Shown here: in pieces, positions 27,055 to 34,915 of the stretch
How positions within the stretch are numbered: the stretch's first letter is position 1
Layout of the letters: each line of letters begins with the position of its first letter
Assembly: GCA_017882545.1 (NCBI GenBank)
Contig: JADGPG010000024.1
Coordinates: 1 to 42,549, forward strand
Origin: Thermoleophilia bacterium
Lineage (GTDB): Bacteria > Actinomycetota > Thermoleophilia > Miltoncostaeales > Miltoncostaeaceae
Direction of reading: 5' to 3'
DNA: 42,549 nucleotides
Made by a program: the position numbers and the translations under genes
The notes under the pieces: model-generated
Seen by the model: only the letters and a program-made list of their open reading frames with translations
Told to the model about the DNA's origin: nothing
The model's database searches: none

Positions 27055-27948
27055 GTGAGCGACCGGCATGAGTTCGTCCGGAACATGATCGCGCCCATGC
27101 GCGTCCACCCCGGACGGCGGGTCCGCCTCGAGCGGGATTGGGATCCCGGCGACACCTTCGGCGCGCTGACGAAAGACCAGGCGGGGCGGCGACTCGCCGA
27201 GGGCGTCGAACTGTTGTCGGACTACCAGCGGCGGCTGGCCGCGCAGGACACCTACGCCATGCTGCTGATCATCCAGGGCATCGACGCGAGCGGCAAGGAC
27301 GGCACGATCAAGCACGTCATGAGCGGCGTGAACCCCCAGGGCGTCGACGTCCATTCCTTCAAGGTTCCCTCGGCGGAGGATCTCAGCCACGACTACCTGT
27401 GGCGCTACCACCGCCAGCTTCCCGCACGCGGACGGATCGGGATCTTCAACCGCTCCCACTACGAAGAGGTGCTCGTCGTCCGGGTGCACCCGCAGCTGTT
27501 GGCGCACGAACCGCTGCCGGCGACCGATCCGTCGAACCGTTTTTGGGAGCGGCGCTACGGCGAGATCAACGACTGGGAGCGGTACCTGACGGCCAACGGC
27601 GTCCACATCGTCAAGGTCTTTCTGCACCTGTCCCGGGACGAGCAGCGCAGGCGACTGCTGTCGCGGATCGACGACCCGTCCCGCAACTGGAAGTTCTCGC
27701 CCGACGACCTCGCCGAACGCGAGCACTGGGGGTCGTACCAGAAGGCCTATTCGGAGATGCTCAGCTCCACGAGCACCGAGTGGGCACCGTGGCACGTCGT
27801 CCCGGCTGACCACAAGTGGTTCGCCCGCGTCGCGACCGCAGGGATCCTGATCGACGCTCTCGCGGCGATCGACCCGAGGTACCCCGAGCTGGACCCGGAG
27901 GCGCGCGCGGTCATGGCCGATGCCCGCAGGGAGTTGACCGCCGAGTGA
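27055..27948 (+). CDS. polyphosphate kinase 2 (PPK2) family protein
   Basis: 297 residues. Walker A is GIDASGKDG (~75-83), the second motif FNRSHYEEVLVVRVHP sits at ~140-155, and the lid region HLSRDEQRRRLLSRIDDPSRNWKFSPDDL is followed by WAPWHVVPADHKWFAR. The enzyme transfers phosphate between polyphosphate and nucleotides; which class (NDP, NMP, or both) cannot be told by eye. GTG start at 27055 has an AAGGAT-like site upstream; a longer frame to 27001 is less likely. It follows the Mg2+ transporter by 90 bases on the same strand; PPK2 is Mg2+-dependent. Confidence 0.92.
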   Translation: MSDRHEFVRNMIAPMRVHPGRRVRLERDWDPGDTFGALTKDQAGRRLAEGVELLSDYQRRLAAQDTYAMLLIIQGIDASGKDGTIKHVMSGVNPQGVDVHSFKVPSAEDLSHDYLWRYHRQLPARGRIGIFNRSHYEEVLVVRVHPQLLAHEPLPATDPSNRFWERRYGEINDWERYLTANGVHIVKVFLHLSRDEQRRRLLSRIDDPSRNWKFSPDDLAEREHWGSYQKAYSEMLSSTSTEWAPWHVVPADHKWFARVATAGILIDALAAIDPRYPELDPEARAVMADARRELTAE

Positions 27949-27978
27949 CCGGCGGCATCACGAGCAACTGAGACGCGA

Positions 27979-28017
27979 GACGCGGTGGGCCGAGCTCCCC
28001 GGTCGGCCCACCGCGTC
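27979..28017. terminator. perfect 15-bp hairpin after PPK2
   Basis: Arms 27979-27993 and 28003-28017 pair without mismatch around a 9-base loop. It stands 30 bases after the PPK2 stop, in a convergent intergenic region. Confidence 0.65.
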
Positions 28018-28045
28018 CGGCGCCCAGTCCGACACGCGGCAGCCT

Positions 28046-28093
28046 GCCGGGATCGTCGCCACGCCCCATCCCGGGCGCGGCGACGATCCCGGC
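28046..28093. terminator. second perfect 15-bp hairpin, upstream-facing to the secreted protein gene
   Basis: Arms 28046-28060 and 28079-28093 pair without mismatch; the 18-base loop can itself pair (GCCC with GGGC). It ends 14 bases from the stop of the convergent secreted-protein gene at 28107, probably its terminator. Confidence 0.6.
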
Positions 28094-28106
28094 GAGCCGG
28101 TCGCGC

Positions 28107-28403
28107 CTAGAGCGTGAGGGGCGGCGTCAGAGTGGTCCCGCCGCCGTCCCCGGATGTCCCGGGGTTGCCGCCCGTGGACCCGCCGCAGTGACCGTCGTGC
28201 TGCCCCGAGGTCGTCGGCTGCCCGGAGGTGTCGGTGACGTGGTGCCACCCTCGGTCGTGCCGATGCGAGCCCTCAGACGACGACGTCGTGCGGCCGTCGT
28301 GACTCCCGCCGTGCCCGCCTCCGCATGCCATCGCGGCCGGGACCCCAAGGACCCCGAGCGCCAAGACTGCCACTGTGCTCACGCGTGCGATCTGTGCCTT
28401 CAC
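28107..28403 (-). CDS. secreted Gly/His/Ser-rich protein
   Basis: 98 residues from GTG at 28403, chosen because AGGGGG lies 6 bases upstream; an ATG at 28421 adds six residues. A signal peptide (KAQIARVSTVAVLALGVLGVPAAMA) precedes a low-complexity mature part with runs such as CGGGHGGSHDG and SHRHDRGWHHV, ten His in ~70 residues and two Cys. Such a composition could bind transition metals, but that is inference. No family recognised. Confidence 0.65.
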   Translation of the reverse strand: MKAQIARVSTVAVLALGVLGVPAAMACGGGHGGSHDGRTTSSSEGSHRHDRGWHHVTDTSGQPTTSGQHDGHCGGSTGGNPGTSGDGGGTTLTPPLTL

Positions 28404-28601
28404 CGTCGTCCCCCTGATCATGTCCTGATCGGCTCCGGGCGGTGCCCGTGCCCGGTGTATCGGCACCTCGCCCGGGAAGCACAACCCCCCGGCGCGGCGA
28501 TCGCTGGGTGCCCGTCGCCCCCGCGGTGACCACACAGGAAACGGGACCTCCGGCGACAATGTTGAGGAAGACCAACCCCGCAACCGAAGGAGCCATACCC
28601 C

Positions 28602-29177
28602 GTGTCGACCGCAACATCGCCGCTGCCGTCCGGCGACGCCCTGACCTACGAGTTCGTCGGTGCCCTGCGCCGTCTGTGGTGGGTCCCGCTGATCCTTGGC
28701 ATCCTCTGGGTGATCTTCTCGCTGGTCGTATTCCGGCTCAACGTGCATTCGGTGAACGCCGTCGGCATCCTGATCGGGATCGTGTTCCTGGTCGCCGGGG
28801 CCGAGGAGCTCCTGACCGCCGGCGCCGTGCGCGGCGGCTGGCGCTGGTTCCATGCCATTGTCGGCGTCGCGCTCGTGGTGGGCGCCGTCCTGTCGTTTGT
28901 CCACCCCGGCAACACGTTCTTCGCCCTCGCCTCCATCGTCGGGTGGCTGCTGCTGATCAAGGGCGTGTTCGACGTCATCCTGGCGTTGTCGACTCGCGAT
29001 CTCGAGCTGTGGTGGACCCGCCTCGTCCTGGGTCTGATCGAGCTCGCGCTGGCGTTCCTGGTCGCGGGCGACATGACCAAGAAGGCCGCCTTCGTCCTGA
29101 TCTTCATCGGCGCCACCGCCATGCTGCGGGGCGTCGCGCTGATCATCACGGCCTTCCAACTCCGGTCGCTGGACTGA
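28602..29177 (+). CDS. HdeD family (DUF308) membrane protein
   Basis: 191 residues, GTG start with GAAGGAG ~10 bases ahead. Six helices in three pairs, with the HdeD-type pattern ALRRLWWVPLILGILWVIFSLVVF, GILIGIVFLVAGAEELL, VGWLLLIKGVFDVILAL and RLVLGLIELALAFLVAG. HdeD in enterobacteria aids acid resistance at the membrane; in actinobacteria the role is undetermined. It is a single gene closed by a perfect hairpin. Confidence 0.88.
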   Translation: MSTATSPLPSGDALTYEFVGALRRLWWVPLILGILWVIFSLVVFRLNVHSVNAVGILIGIVFLVAGAEELLTAGAVRGGWRWFHAIVGVALVVGAVLSFVHPGNTFFALASIVGWLLLIKGVFDVILALSTRDLELWWTRLVLGLIELALAFLVAGDMTKKAAFVLIFIGATAMLRGVALIITAFQLRSLD

Positions 29178-29183
29178 GTCCCC

Positions 29184-29216
29184 GCGGCCGTCGCGGCCCC
29201 GCGCCGCGACGGCCGC
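29184..29216 (+). terminator. perfect 14-bp hairpin after HdeD
   Basis: Arms 29184-29197 and 29203-29216 (GCGGCCGTCGCGGC and its complement) around a 5-base loop, starting 7 bases after the HdeD stop. It ends 13 bases before the NUDIX ATG, whose ribosome site GGAG lies in the gap. Confidence 0.65.
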
Positions 29217-29229
29217 CCGGAGTCCCCGG

Positions 29230-29679
29230 ATGATCCGCCCCTCGATCGAATGCTGGCTCGTCCGGCCCACGGGGTCCGGAGCCGACATCCTGCTCCTCCA
29301 CGCCCCCGAGGTCCCCGACAAGCATCCGGCGCTCTGGCAGCCGGTCTCAGGCGGAATCGAACCGGGCGAGGACACGCGCACGGCCTGCTGCCGGGAAGTC
29401 GCCGAAGAGGCCGGCCTTGCGATCGAGGCGGCCGCGCTGGTCTGCGTGATCGATCAGATCACGATTCATGCCCGCCCCGGTCTTACGCTGGACAAGACCG
29501 TCTTCGCGTCCATCGCACCGCCGGGGGAGATTCGAATCGACCAACGCGAGCACGACGGTCACCGCTGGGTGGAGATCGCCGGCGTTGCCGGGCATCTGCA
29601 CTGGGACAGCCACCGTGCGACCTGGTCGCGGGTGGCACCGGCTATCGCGACGATGCTCGCCGCGCCACCGGGCCCGTAA
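29230..29679 (+). CDS. NUDIX hydrolase
   Basis: 149 residues with a full Nudix box: GGIEPGEDTRTACCREVAEEAGL (summarised G-x5-E-x7-REVxEExGL), which binds Mg2+ and cleaves nucleoside-diphosphate-linked substrates. The start SIECWLVRP and ILLLHAPEVPDKHPALWQPVSGG resemble the dihydroneopterin-triphosphate or MutT-like branch, but the substrate is not settled. Ribosome site GGAG at 7 bases. Its 3' end overlaps the convergent Nth gene by 38 bases. Confidence 0.9.
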   Translation: MIRPSIECWLVRPTGSGADILLLHAPEVPDKHPALWQPVSGGIEPGEDTRTACCREVAEEAGLAIEAAALVCVIDQITIHARPGLTLDKTVFASIAPPGEIRIDQREHDGHRWVEIAGVAGHLHWDSHRATWSRVAPAIATMLAAPPGP

Positions 29680-30337
29680 CCCGCGAGGGGCACCACCCGC
29701 GGAAGATGCAATCCCCGCAGCGGGGCGACCGCGCGGTGCAGACCTGACGCCCGTGGAAGATCAGGCGGATCGAGGCGTCGCTCCAGTCGCGCCGCAGCCA
29801 CAGCGCGCAGAGGTCCCGCTCGACCCGCGCCGGATCTGTCGCCTCGGTGAGTCCCAGGCGCTGCGACAGCCGCAGGACGTGGGTGTCCACCGCGATCCCC
29901 GGCGTGCCGAAGCCGTGGCCGAGGATCACGTTGGCGGTCTTGCGCCCCACCCCGGGCAGCGTCACCAGATCTTCCATCTGCTGCGGGATCTCGCCGTCGA
30001 AGCGCTCCACGACCGCCCGGGCCATCCCGATGAGGCTGCGCGTTTTGGCGCGAAAGAACCCGGTCGGATAGATGAGTCGCTCGATCTCCGCGGGATCGGC
30101 GGCCGCCATCGTGGCCGCGTCGGGCGCGTAGGCAAACAGCGCCGGGGTGACGTGGTTCACGCGCGCATCTGTGCACTGGGCAGACAGGATGACGGCGGCG
30201 AGCAGTTGAAACGGCGAGGCGTGATCGAGCGGGACGACGATCTCGGGGTAGGCCTCACGCAGCCCCTCGACCACCGCGTGGGCGCGACCGCGGGGCGACC
30301 GCGGGCGCACCGCCTGGGCGGGTGGGGCACCGGTCAT
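29642..30337 (-). CDS. nth: endonuclease III (DNA glycosylase/AP lyase)
   Basis: 231 residues. HhH-GPD fold with LPGVGRKTANVILGHGFGTPGIAVDTHV containing the catalytic Lys (GRKTA) and Asp (VDTHV). The C-terminal [4Fe-4S] cluster loop has the spacing C-x6-C-x2-C-x5-C (from VCTARSPRCGDCIFRGWCP). It removes oxidised pyrimidines in base-excision repair. It is last in a chain of four genes linked by 4-base overlaps with the gene upstream, and overlaps the convergent NUDIX gene. The first ~20 residues are poorly conserved. Confidence 0.93.
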   Translation of the reverse strand: MTGAPPAQAVRPRSPRGRAHAVVEGLREAYPEIVVPLDHASPFQLLAAVILSAQCTDARVNHVTPALFAYAPDAATMAAADPAEIERLIYPTGFFRAKTRSLIGMARAVVERFDGEIPQQMEDLVTLPGVGRKTANVILGHGFGTPGIAVDTHVLRLSQRLGLTEATDPARVERDLCALWLRRDWSDASIRLIFHGRQVCTARSPRCGDCIFRGWCPSRVTGPVARRASSR

Positions 30338-30693
30338 ACGGTCGGATCCCCGCCGATCCCGAGCGCCCGGTGCAGCCGTTGCGCAAAGCGAATCCCGTCG
30401 ATGACCGCCGCCTGGGCCTCTTCCGGCGTGCGCCGCGGGGCGGCCAACCAGCCCTCGAGCCAGCGCCGTGCGCGGTCATGGTCGGCGGCGGCCCCACCGA
30501 CGCGGGCGGCGAAGACGTAGGTGCGGGCGAACGCCAGCGCCTCGGGCGCCGGGTCCCGTGCGGTCACGAGCTCGGCCAGCCGCGCCGCGACGCCCGGCGG
30601 CGGTGTCGCCGGCGTCATCTCCCGGGCGAGTGCCTGCAGCCCGGCGAGCGCGGCCAGATGGGCGGCGGCGACCTCGGCGCCGAGGTCGGTCAT
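30334..30693 (-). CDS. small helical protein in the nth operon, unknown function
   Basis: 119 residues, Ala/Arg-rich, apparently all-helical (for example EVAAAHLAALAGLQALAREM and PEALAFARTYVFAARVGGAAADHDRARRWLEGWL). No recognised family and no membrane segment. Both ends overlap neighbours by 4 bases (RibD-C-like reductase upstream, nth downstream), so its synthesis is tightly coupled to both, which supports it as a real gene. Function cannot be guessed; a DNA-repair or nucleotide role is only suggested by neighbours. Confidence 0.65.
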   Translation of the reverse strand: MTDLGAEVAAAHLAALAGLQALAREMTPATPPPGVAARLAELVTARDPAPEALAFARTYVFAARVGGAAADHDRARRWLEGWLAAPRRTPEEAQAAVIDGIRFAQRLHRALGIGGDPTV

Positions 30694-31460
30694 CGGACGA
30701 TCTCGTACCGGACGAACAGAAAGTCGTCGGCCTCCATCAGTGCCGCGATCCGCAGCGCCGGCCGCGGGACCAGCAGCGCGCCTGGCAGGACACGCTGTGC
30801 TCCGCCGGCGACCAGCTGCGGCGAGATCGCCAGAAACAGTTCGTCGAGCAGATCCACCTCGGCAAGCTGCGCGAACATGCCGGGGCCGCCCTCGCAGAGC
30901 ACGCTTGGCAGACCGCGGCGACCCAACTCGGACACCAGTTCCGGGAAGTCCACGCCGCCGGTTCCGGCGACCAGCAGCTCACCCGCGTCCCGGGCGGCGG
31001 CACGACCGGCGGCGGGAGCATCCGCCGGGGCGGCCACGATCGTCGGGACCTCGGCCTCGGTGAACAGCGGGCTCTCCCAGTCAATGTCGAGCGAGCGCGA
31101 CACGACGACGATCGGCGCTGCTGCTGCCTGCCCGCGACGTTGGCGCGCGTCGGCCACGCCGGGGGCGGGACGAAACGGGCCGTAGCGGTCCGCACGCACC
31201 GTCGCCGCACCGGCCATCACGGCATCGGCGATCGCGCGGAGCGCGTGAAAGACGGCCCGGTCGGCGGGGCCCGACAGCGCCCGCGATTCGCCCGCAACGG
31301 CCGTGGCGCCGTCGGCGCTTGCGACGACGTTTGCCATGACCCACGGACGGCCCAGCTGGCCACGGCGCGGCGGCCCGACGAAATCGGCGATCGGATCACC
31401 GGTGGGCGCATCCCCGATCAACAACCGAGGCGCCGGCCGCCGAAGATCGGCGCCGGTCAC
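30690..31460 (-). CDS. RibD C-terminal-like reductase (pyrimidine reductase family)
   Basis: 256 residues. The fold is the dihydrofolate-reductase-like RibD C-terminal domain: RPWVMANVVASADGATAV near the start, AVMAGAATVRADRYGPFRP, and the late motif LPSVLCEGGPGMFAQLAEVDLLDELFLAISPQL. It would use NADPH on a pyrimidine or pteridine-like substrate; the deaminase half of RibD is absent, so riboflavin synthesis is not implied. GTG start overlaps the stop of the LOG-family gene by 4 bases. Confidence 0.87.
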   Translation of the reverse strand: MTGADLRRPAPRLLIGDAPTGDPIADFVGPPRRGQLGRPWVMANVVASADGATAVAGESRALSGPADRAVFHALRAIADAVMAGAATVRADRYGPFRPAPGVADARQRRGQAAAAPIVVVSRSLDIDWESPLFTEAEVPTIVAAPADAPAAGRAAARDAGELLVAGTGGVDFPELVSELGRRGLPSVLCEGGPGMFAQLAEVDLLDELFLAISPQLVAGGAQRVLPGALLVPRPALRIAALMEADDFLFVRYEIVR

Positions 31461-32227
31461 CGCGCCTCGTCCGCCGCGGTGTGCGCCGCGTGAAGCTCGC
31501 CGAAGACCCGGCACGCGTCCTCGGGAGTGTCAACGATGTGCATCAGGTCGAGATCGGCTGTGGTGATGAGCCCGTCACCCACCAGACGCCGACGCATCCA
31601 GCGCACGAGGTCGTCCCAGAACTCGCTCCCGTAGAGCACCAGGGGAAAGCCGCGCGTCTTGCCGGTCTGGATCAGCGTCAGCGACTCGAACAGCTCGTCC
31701 ATCGTCCCGAAGCCGCCGGGGAAGACGACGAAGCCCTCCGAGTACTTGACAAACATCGTCTTGCGCACGAAGAAGTAGCGGAAGTCGATCTGGAGGCTGA
31801 CGTATTCGTTGGCGTGCTGCTCGTGTGGGAGTTCGATGTTGCACCCGATCGACATGCCGCCCGCCTCAAATGCGCCGCGGTTCGCGGCCTCCATGATCCC
31901 CGGACCGCCCCCGGTGATCACGCCCAGCCCGGCCTCGGCAAGGCCCCGGCCGACCGCCCGTGCGGCTTCGTAGTACGGGTCGGTGTCGCTCGCGCGCGCG
32001 GACCCGAACACCGACACGCAGTGCCCGACGCGGGCCAGCGCGTCGAACCCGTCGACGAATTCGCCGAGAATCCGCAACGCGCGCCACGGGTCGGTGTGGA
32101 TGAACTCGACATCTCGCTCGCGATTGAGCAGGCGGACGTCCGCATTCTCGACGTGGTCGAGCGCCGTGCCACGGACGGTCAGGCGCCCGCGACGCCCGTT
32201 ATTGGACTTCCCGCCTTGGTTCGCCAT
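31457..32227 (-). CDS. LOG family (TIGR00730) protein
   Basis: 256 residues with the LOG signature PGGFGTMDELFE and ITGGGPGIMEAANRGAFEAG. The family includes cytokinin-type nucleotide-5'-monophosphate phosphoribohydrolases; many bacterial members act on AMP or are of undetermined role. The ATG at 32227 has a perfect ribosome site (GGAGGA, 3 bases gap), which fixes the start and removes the longer frame. First gene of a four-gene run, LOG / RibD-C-like reductase / unknown / nth, each linked by 4-base overlaps. Confidence 0.92.
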   Translation of the reverse strand: MANQGGKSNNGRRGRLTVRGTALDHVENADVRLLNRERDVEFIHTDPWRALRILGEFVDGFDALARVGHCVSVFGSARASDTDPYYEAARAVGRGLAEAGLGVITGGGPGIMEAANRGAFEAGGMSIGCNIELPHEQHANEYVSLQIDFRYFFVRKTMFVKYSEGFVVFPGGFGTMDELFESLTLIQTGKTRGFPLVLYGSEFWDDLVRWMRRRLVGDGLITTADLDLMHIVDTPEDACRVFGELHAAHTAADEAR

Positions 32228-32332
32228 CGTTCCTCCGGGGGGTCGGGGCGACGTGCCGGACACACATCCCATCACATCCACGTGCGCGGCCCTCCCCGGA
32301 TCGGCGCGCCGGACAGGGCACAATGCAGCGTG

Positions 32333-32800
32333 ATGACCCGGCGCGCGATCTTCCCCAAAGACGAGTACTTCATGCGCATGGCGCTCCGTGAGGCAGTTGC
32401 CGCCGGAGAACATGGCGACGTCCCGGTCGGCGCGGTCGTCGTGCACGACGGCGACATCATCGGCACCGGACGCAACGAGCGCGAACTCCACGGCGATCCG
32501 ACCGCACACGCCGAGCTGTTGGCACTGCGCACGGCGGCACTCACGCTCGGCGGCTGGCGCCTGCCGGGGGCCGTGCTGTACGTCACGCTCGAACCCTGCC
32601 CGATGTGCGCCGGGGCAATCCAACAGGCCCGCGTCGCGCGGGTGGTCTATGGCGCACCCGACCAGAAGCTCGGTGCCGCCGGCAGCGTCATCAACATCCT
32701 CGGCGACCCCCGCTTGTTCCATCGCACCGAGGTGCAGGGCGGCGTGCTGGCGACCGAGGCGCTCGCGGTGCTGCAGCGCTTCTTCGATGAGCGCCGCTAG
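32333..32800 (+). CDS. tadA: tRNA-specific adenosine deaminase TadA
   Basis: 155 residues. The zinc-binding site is HAE in PTAHAELLALRTAA plus PCPMC in TLEPCPMCAGAIQQARV. The start FMRMALREAVAAGEHGDVPVGAVVVHDG and the C-terminal GSVINILGDPRLFHRTEVQGGVL fit TadA, which converts A34 to inosine in tRNA-Arg. A GTG at 32330 is an equally possible start. It is divergent from the LOG gene and lies next to the tRNA fragment. Confidence 0.92.
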   Translation: MTRRAIFPKDEYFMRMALREAVAAGEHGDVPVGAVVVHDGDIIGTGRNERELHGDPTAHAELLALRTAALTLGGWRLPGAVLYVTLEPCPMCAGAIQQARVARVVYGAPDQKLGAAGSVINILGDPRLFHRTEVQGGVLATEALAVLQRFFDERR

Positions 32801-32877
32801 ACGGCACGGCGGTGCCGGATCGCGCGCTGCAGACCGGGACGGAACCCGGGCCGCGACGGCGATCCGGCAGCGCAGGG

Positions 32878-32947
32878 ACGGAGGAGGGGGGATTTGAACC
32901 CCCGTCGGACCCTAAAGCCCGAAACGGTTTTCGAGACCGCCGCGATT
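32878..32947 (-). tRNA. 3' fragment of tRNA-Ser(CGA), probable attachment site
   Basis: On the minus strand the sequence has the anticodon arm (GCGGTCTCGAAAACCG, anticodon CGA), a long Ser-type variable arm, a T-arm GGGGGTTCAAATCCCCC and an acceptor-like 3' tail. The 5' acceptor strand and the D-arm are missing; upstream sequence is unrelated (GCATGAAATAGGGG). It directly abuts the integrase stop at 32956. A displaced tRNA 3' half next to an integrase is the classic mark of an element that entered a tRNA gene at the anticodon region. An intact tRNA-Ser should be at the far end. Confidence 0.75.
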
Positions 32948-32955
32948 CCCCTATT

Positions 32956-34107
32956 TCATGCGGGTTCCGGGGTGCGTGTCGCATTAGATGTCGCAGTCCG
33001 CTCATAAAATGCATCGATCAAGACCACCGCATCGTCCTCACCGCCCGGCATGAGGTGGCCGTAGAGGTCATACGTGGTGCTGATGTTTGCATGGCCCATA
33101 AACGTGGTGATCGCCTTCGCGTTCACGCCCGCCGCGATCCACACCGACGCGCAGGTGTGGCGACACTCGTGCAGGCCGATCGGGTCGAGGCCGGCGGTCC
33201 GCCAAGATCGGAGCGCGCGGTCGCGGATGACGGTATTGGCGAACGGACGCTCTGCGGCCCGTCCAAATACAAGTCCCACGCCGTCACCGTTCATCCGGTG
33301 CTCAACCAAGACATCGCGCAGGATGGCCGGAATCGGGACCCGTCGCCGGCCGGCCTTGCTCTTCGGCGCGACGTACTCGTGGCACTTCGGATCGTAGGAC
33401 TGCTCGACGCGGATGATGCCGGTCGCCAGGTCGACGTTGGACCACTCGAGCGCTTGCAACTCGCCCGACCGGAGTCCGGCGTACATGGCCGTTGCCCAGA
33501 CGGCGCGATCAGGGAATGGCAGGGCGCCGAGCAAGCGTTCGGCCTCAGCGGGGCTTGCGACACGCTCACGCCGTCCCTCTACGGCTGGCAGCTCGAGCCC
33601 AGCGGTCGGATTGATAGAGACCACCCCGCGGGCCAGCTTGCGCCGGAAGATCACTCGCAAGGGCATGAGGTGGTTGCGGACGGTCGACGGATCGAGCCCT
33701 TTCGCCAGGAGCCGATCGACGAACTCCTGCATATCCTCCCGGCGAATTTGTTGGAGCGGATGCGTGCCGAGATCGGGCAGGATCTCATTGACCAGCGACC
33801 GGCGGTAGCCGGCCACGGCAGATGGCTTATATGCCTTCCCGGACCGATTGCGTACGGATCCGGCGCCGGCGCAGAATACCCCGACCGCCGTGGGGTCGTG
33901 GTCGTTCTGCAGTGGCGCGAGGACCGCTGTAATCCAACCGATTGATTCGGCGTCCTCGGACCAAAGATCGAGCCCTCCGGGCGGGTCCGGTGTGGCGACC
34001 TTGAGCGCGGCTCGGATTTCCTCTTGGCGATAGCTGACGCCTGCTACTTGGCAGCGGGCCTCGATCATCATGATGACGTCTCGTCGGGTTACCGAGCCAT
34101 CGGGCAA
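32956..34107 (-). CDS. int: tyrosine-type site-specific integrase
   Basis: 383 residues. N-terminal SAM-like core-binding domain at ~90-180 (AVAGYRRSLVNEILPDLGTHPLQQIRREDMQEFVDRLLAKGL), then the catalytic domain with Arg in MYAGLRSGELQALEW, HECRHTCASVWIAAG (H-x-x-R) and the nucleophile Tyr in STTYDLYGHLMP. All active residues are present, so it is likely functional. Start is TTG at 34107 (AGGA ~12 bases upstream), uncertain. Its stop is ~10 bases from the tRNA-Ser fragment, so it is the integrase of the island that begins here. Confidence 0.93.
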   Translation of the reverse strand: MPDGSVTRRDVIMMIEARCQVAGVSYRQEEIRAALKVATPDPPGGLDLWSEDAESIGWITAVLAPLQNDHDPTAVGVFCAGAGSVRNRSGKAYKPSAVAGYRRSLVNEILPDLGTHPLQQIRREDMQEFVDRLLAKGLDPSTVRNHLMPLRVIFRRKLARGVVSINPTAGLELPAVEGRRERVASPAEAERLLGALPFPDRAVWATAMYAGLRSGELQALEWSNVDLATGIIRVEQSYDPKCHEYVAPKSKAGRRRVPIPAILRDVLVEHRMNGDGVGLVFGRAAERPFANTVIRDRALRSWRTAGLDPIGLHECRHTCASVWIAAGVNAKAITTFMGHANISTTYDLYGHLMPGGEDDAVVLIDAFYERTATSNATRTPEPA

Positions 34108-34240
34108 GGCGACATCACGTCCTTTCTAAAGAGCCGCCCCCGCGACAGGTCGATCACTCGCACGGGCCCCTGAGGCACCTTCGTCACTCTCTTGGACCAC
34201 GACTGCACAGTTCACGGACGGACCACAATCCCCGCCGACC

Positions 34241-34915
34241 TCATGGGGACCAGCGACTTGTGGTCGGGCTGGATGTGGGCGGGAACGCCGCGCGCCTTGT
34301 AGTGAGGCCGGCGAGCGACGGCATGTCGAACACCGTTGACTCGCAGGAAGCTGGCACGGTTACGTCCATCCTGGCAGCATCTGCCAGCTTCACGGTCAGA
34401 GGGTTGTCGCCGCTTCCGCTCGCCCCAATGACGATTGGGGCCGTCAGTATGTGGACGCTCGTGGTATTCGGCCGTGCACCGCGCCATGTCACTCCAGATT
34501 GCAGATTTCCCCCACAGCCACGGTGCGGGCCGCCGTGGCCCCGAATCTGACGCCCGCTCGCGTCAATGCTCGATCGCGGGAGGGTAACTGCCGTAATTTC
34601 GACCGGAAATGAGTTCGGGTTCGAGATCTGGATCCAGACGTCACCTGTGCCGCCTGGGGATAGGTAGGACGAACCCGGACCGACCAGAACCGACGTGGCC
34701 GACAGGTTCGACACCGCGAGCTGTGAAGACGGCTGCGACAGCCAGCGCCCGAGTTCGAAGCCGCTTGGCACGCCCCCAAACGCGCCCGCGATCGCAGACA
34801 GCAGCAACGCGCCGGAGGCGAGAGACACGACGCCGGCACAAGCACTAATCCGTGCCCACCCGCGTGACTTTCCGTCACCGCAGTGCGAAGTGGCCGACCA
34901 GGAACGAGGACTCAC
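34241..34915 (-). CDS. secreted or membrane-anchored beta-domain protein
   Basis: About 224 residues from GTG 34915 (GGGGCG ~4 bases upstream; the frame is open to 35143 but the extra part looks random). One hydrophobic segment, ISACAGVVSLASGALLLSAIAGAFG, is followed by a beta-rich domain: LAVSNLSATSVLVGPGSSYLSPGGTGDVWIQISNPNSFPVEITAVTLP, then cysteines at GCGG and SCES. The block 'GxVxxxIxNPNxxPVxIT' is a pattern I know from numerous uncharacterised actinobacterial exported proteins. Last ~25 residues (LAGLTTRRAAFPPTSS) look aberrant and may follow a frameshift. Divergent to the secreted genes at 35401 and 35780. Confidence 0.65.
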   Translation of the reverse strand: MSPRSWSATSHCGDGKSRGWARISACAGVVSLASGALLLSAIAGAFGGVPSGFELGRWLSQPSSQLAVSNLSATSVLVGPGSSYLSPGGTGDVWIQISNPNSFPVEITAVTLPRSSIDASGRQIRGHGGPHRGCGGNLQSGVTWRGARPNTTSVHILTAPIVIGASGSGDNPLTVKLADAARMDVTVPASCESTVFDMPSLAGLTTRRAAFPPTSSPTTSRWSP

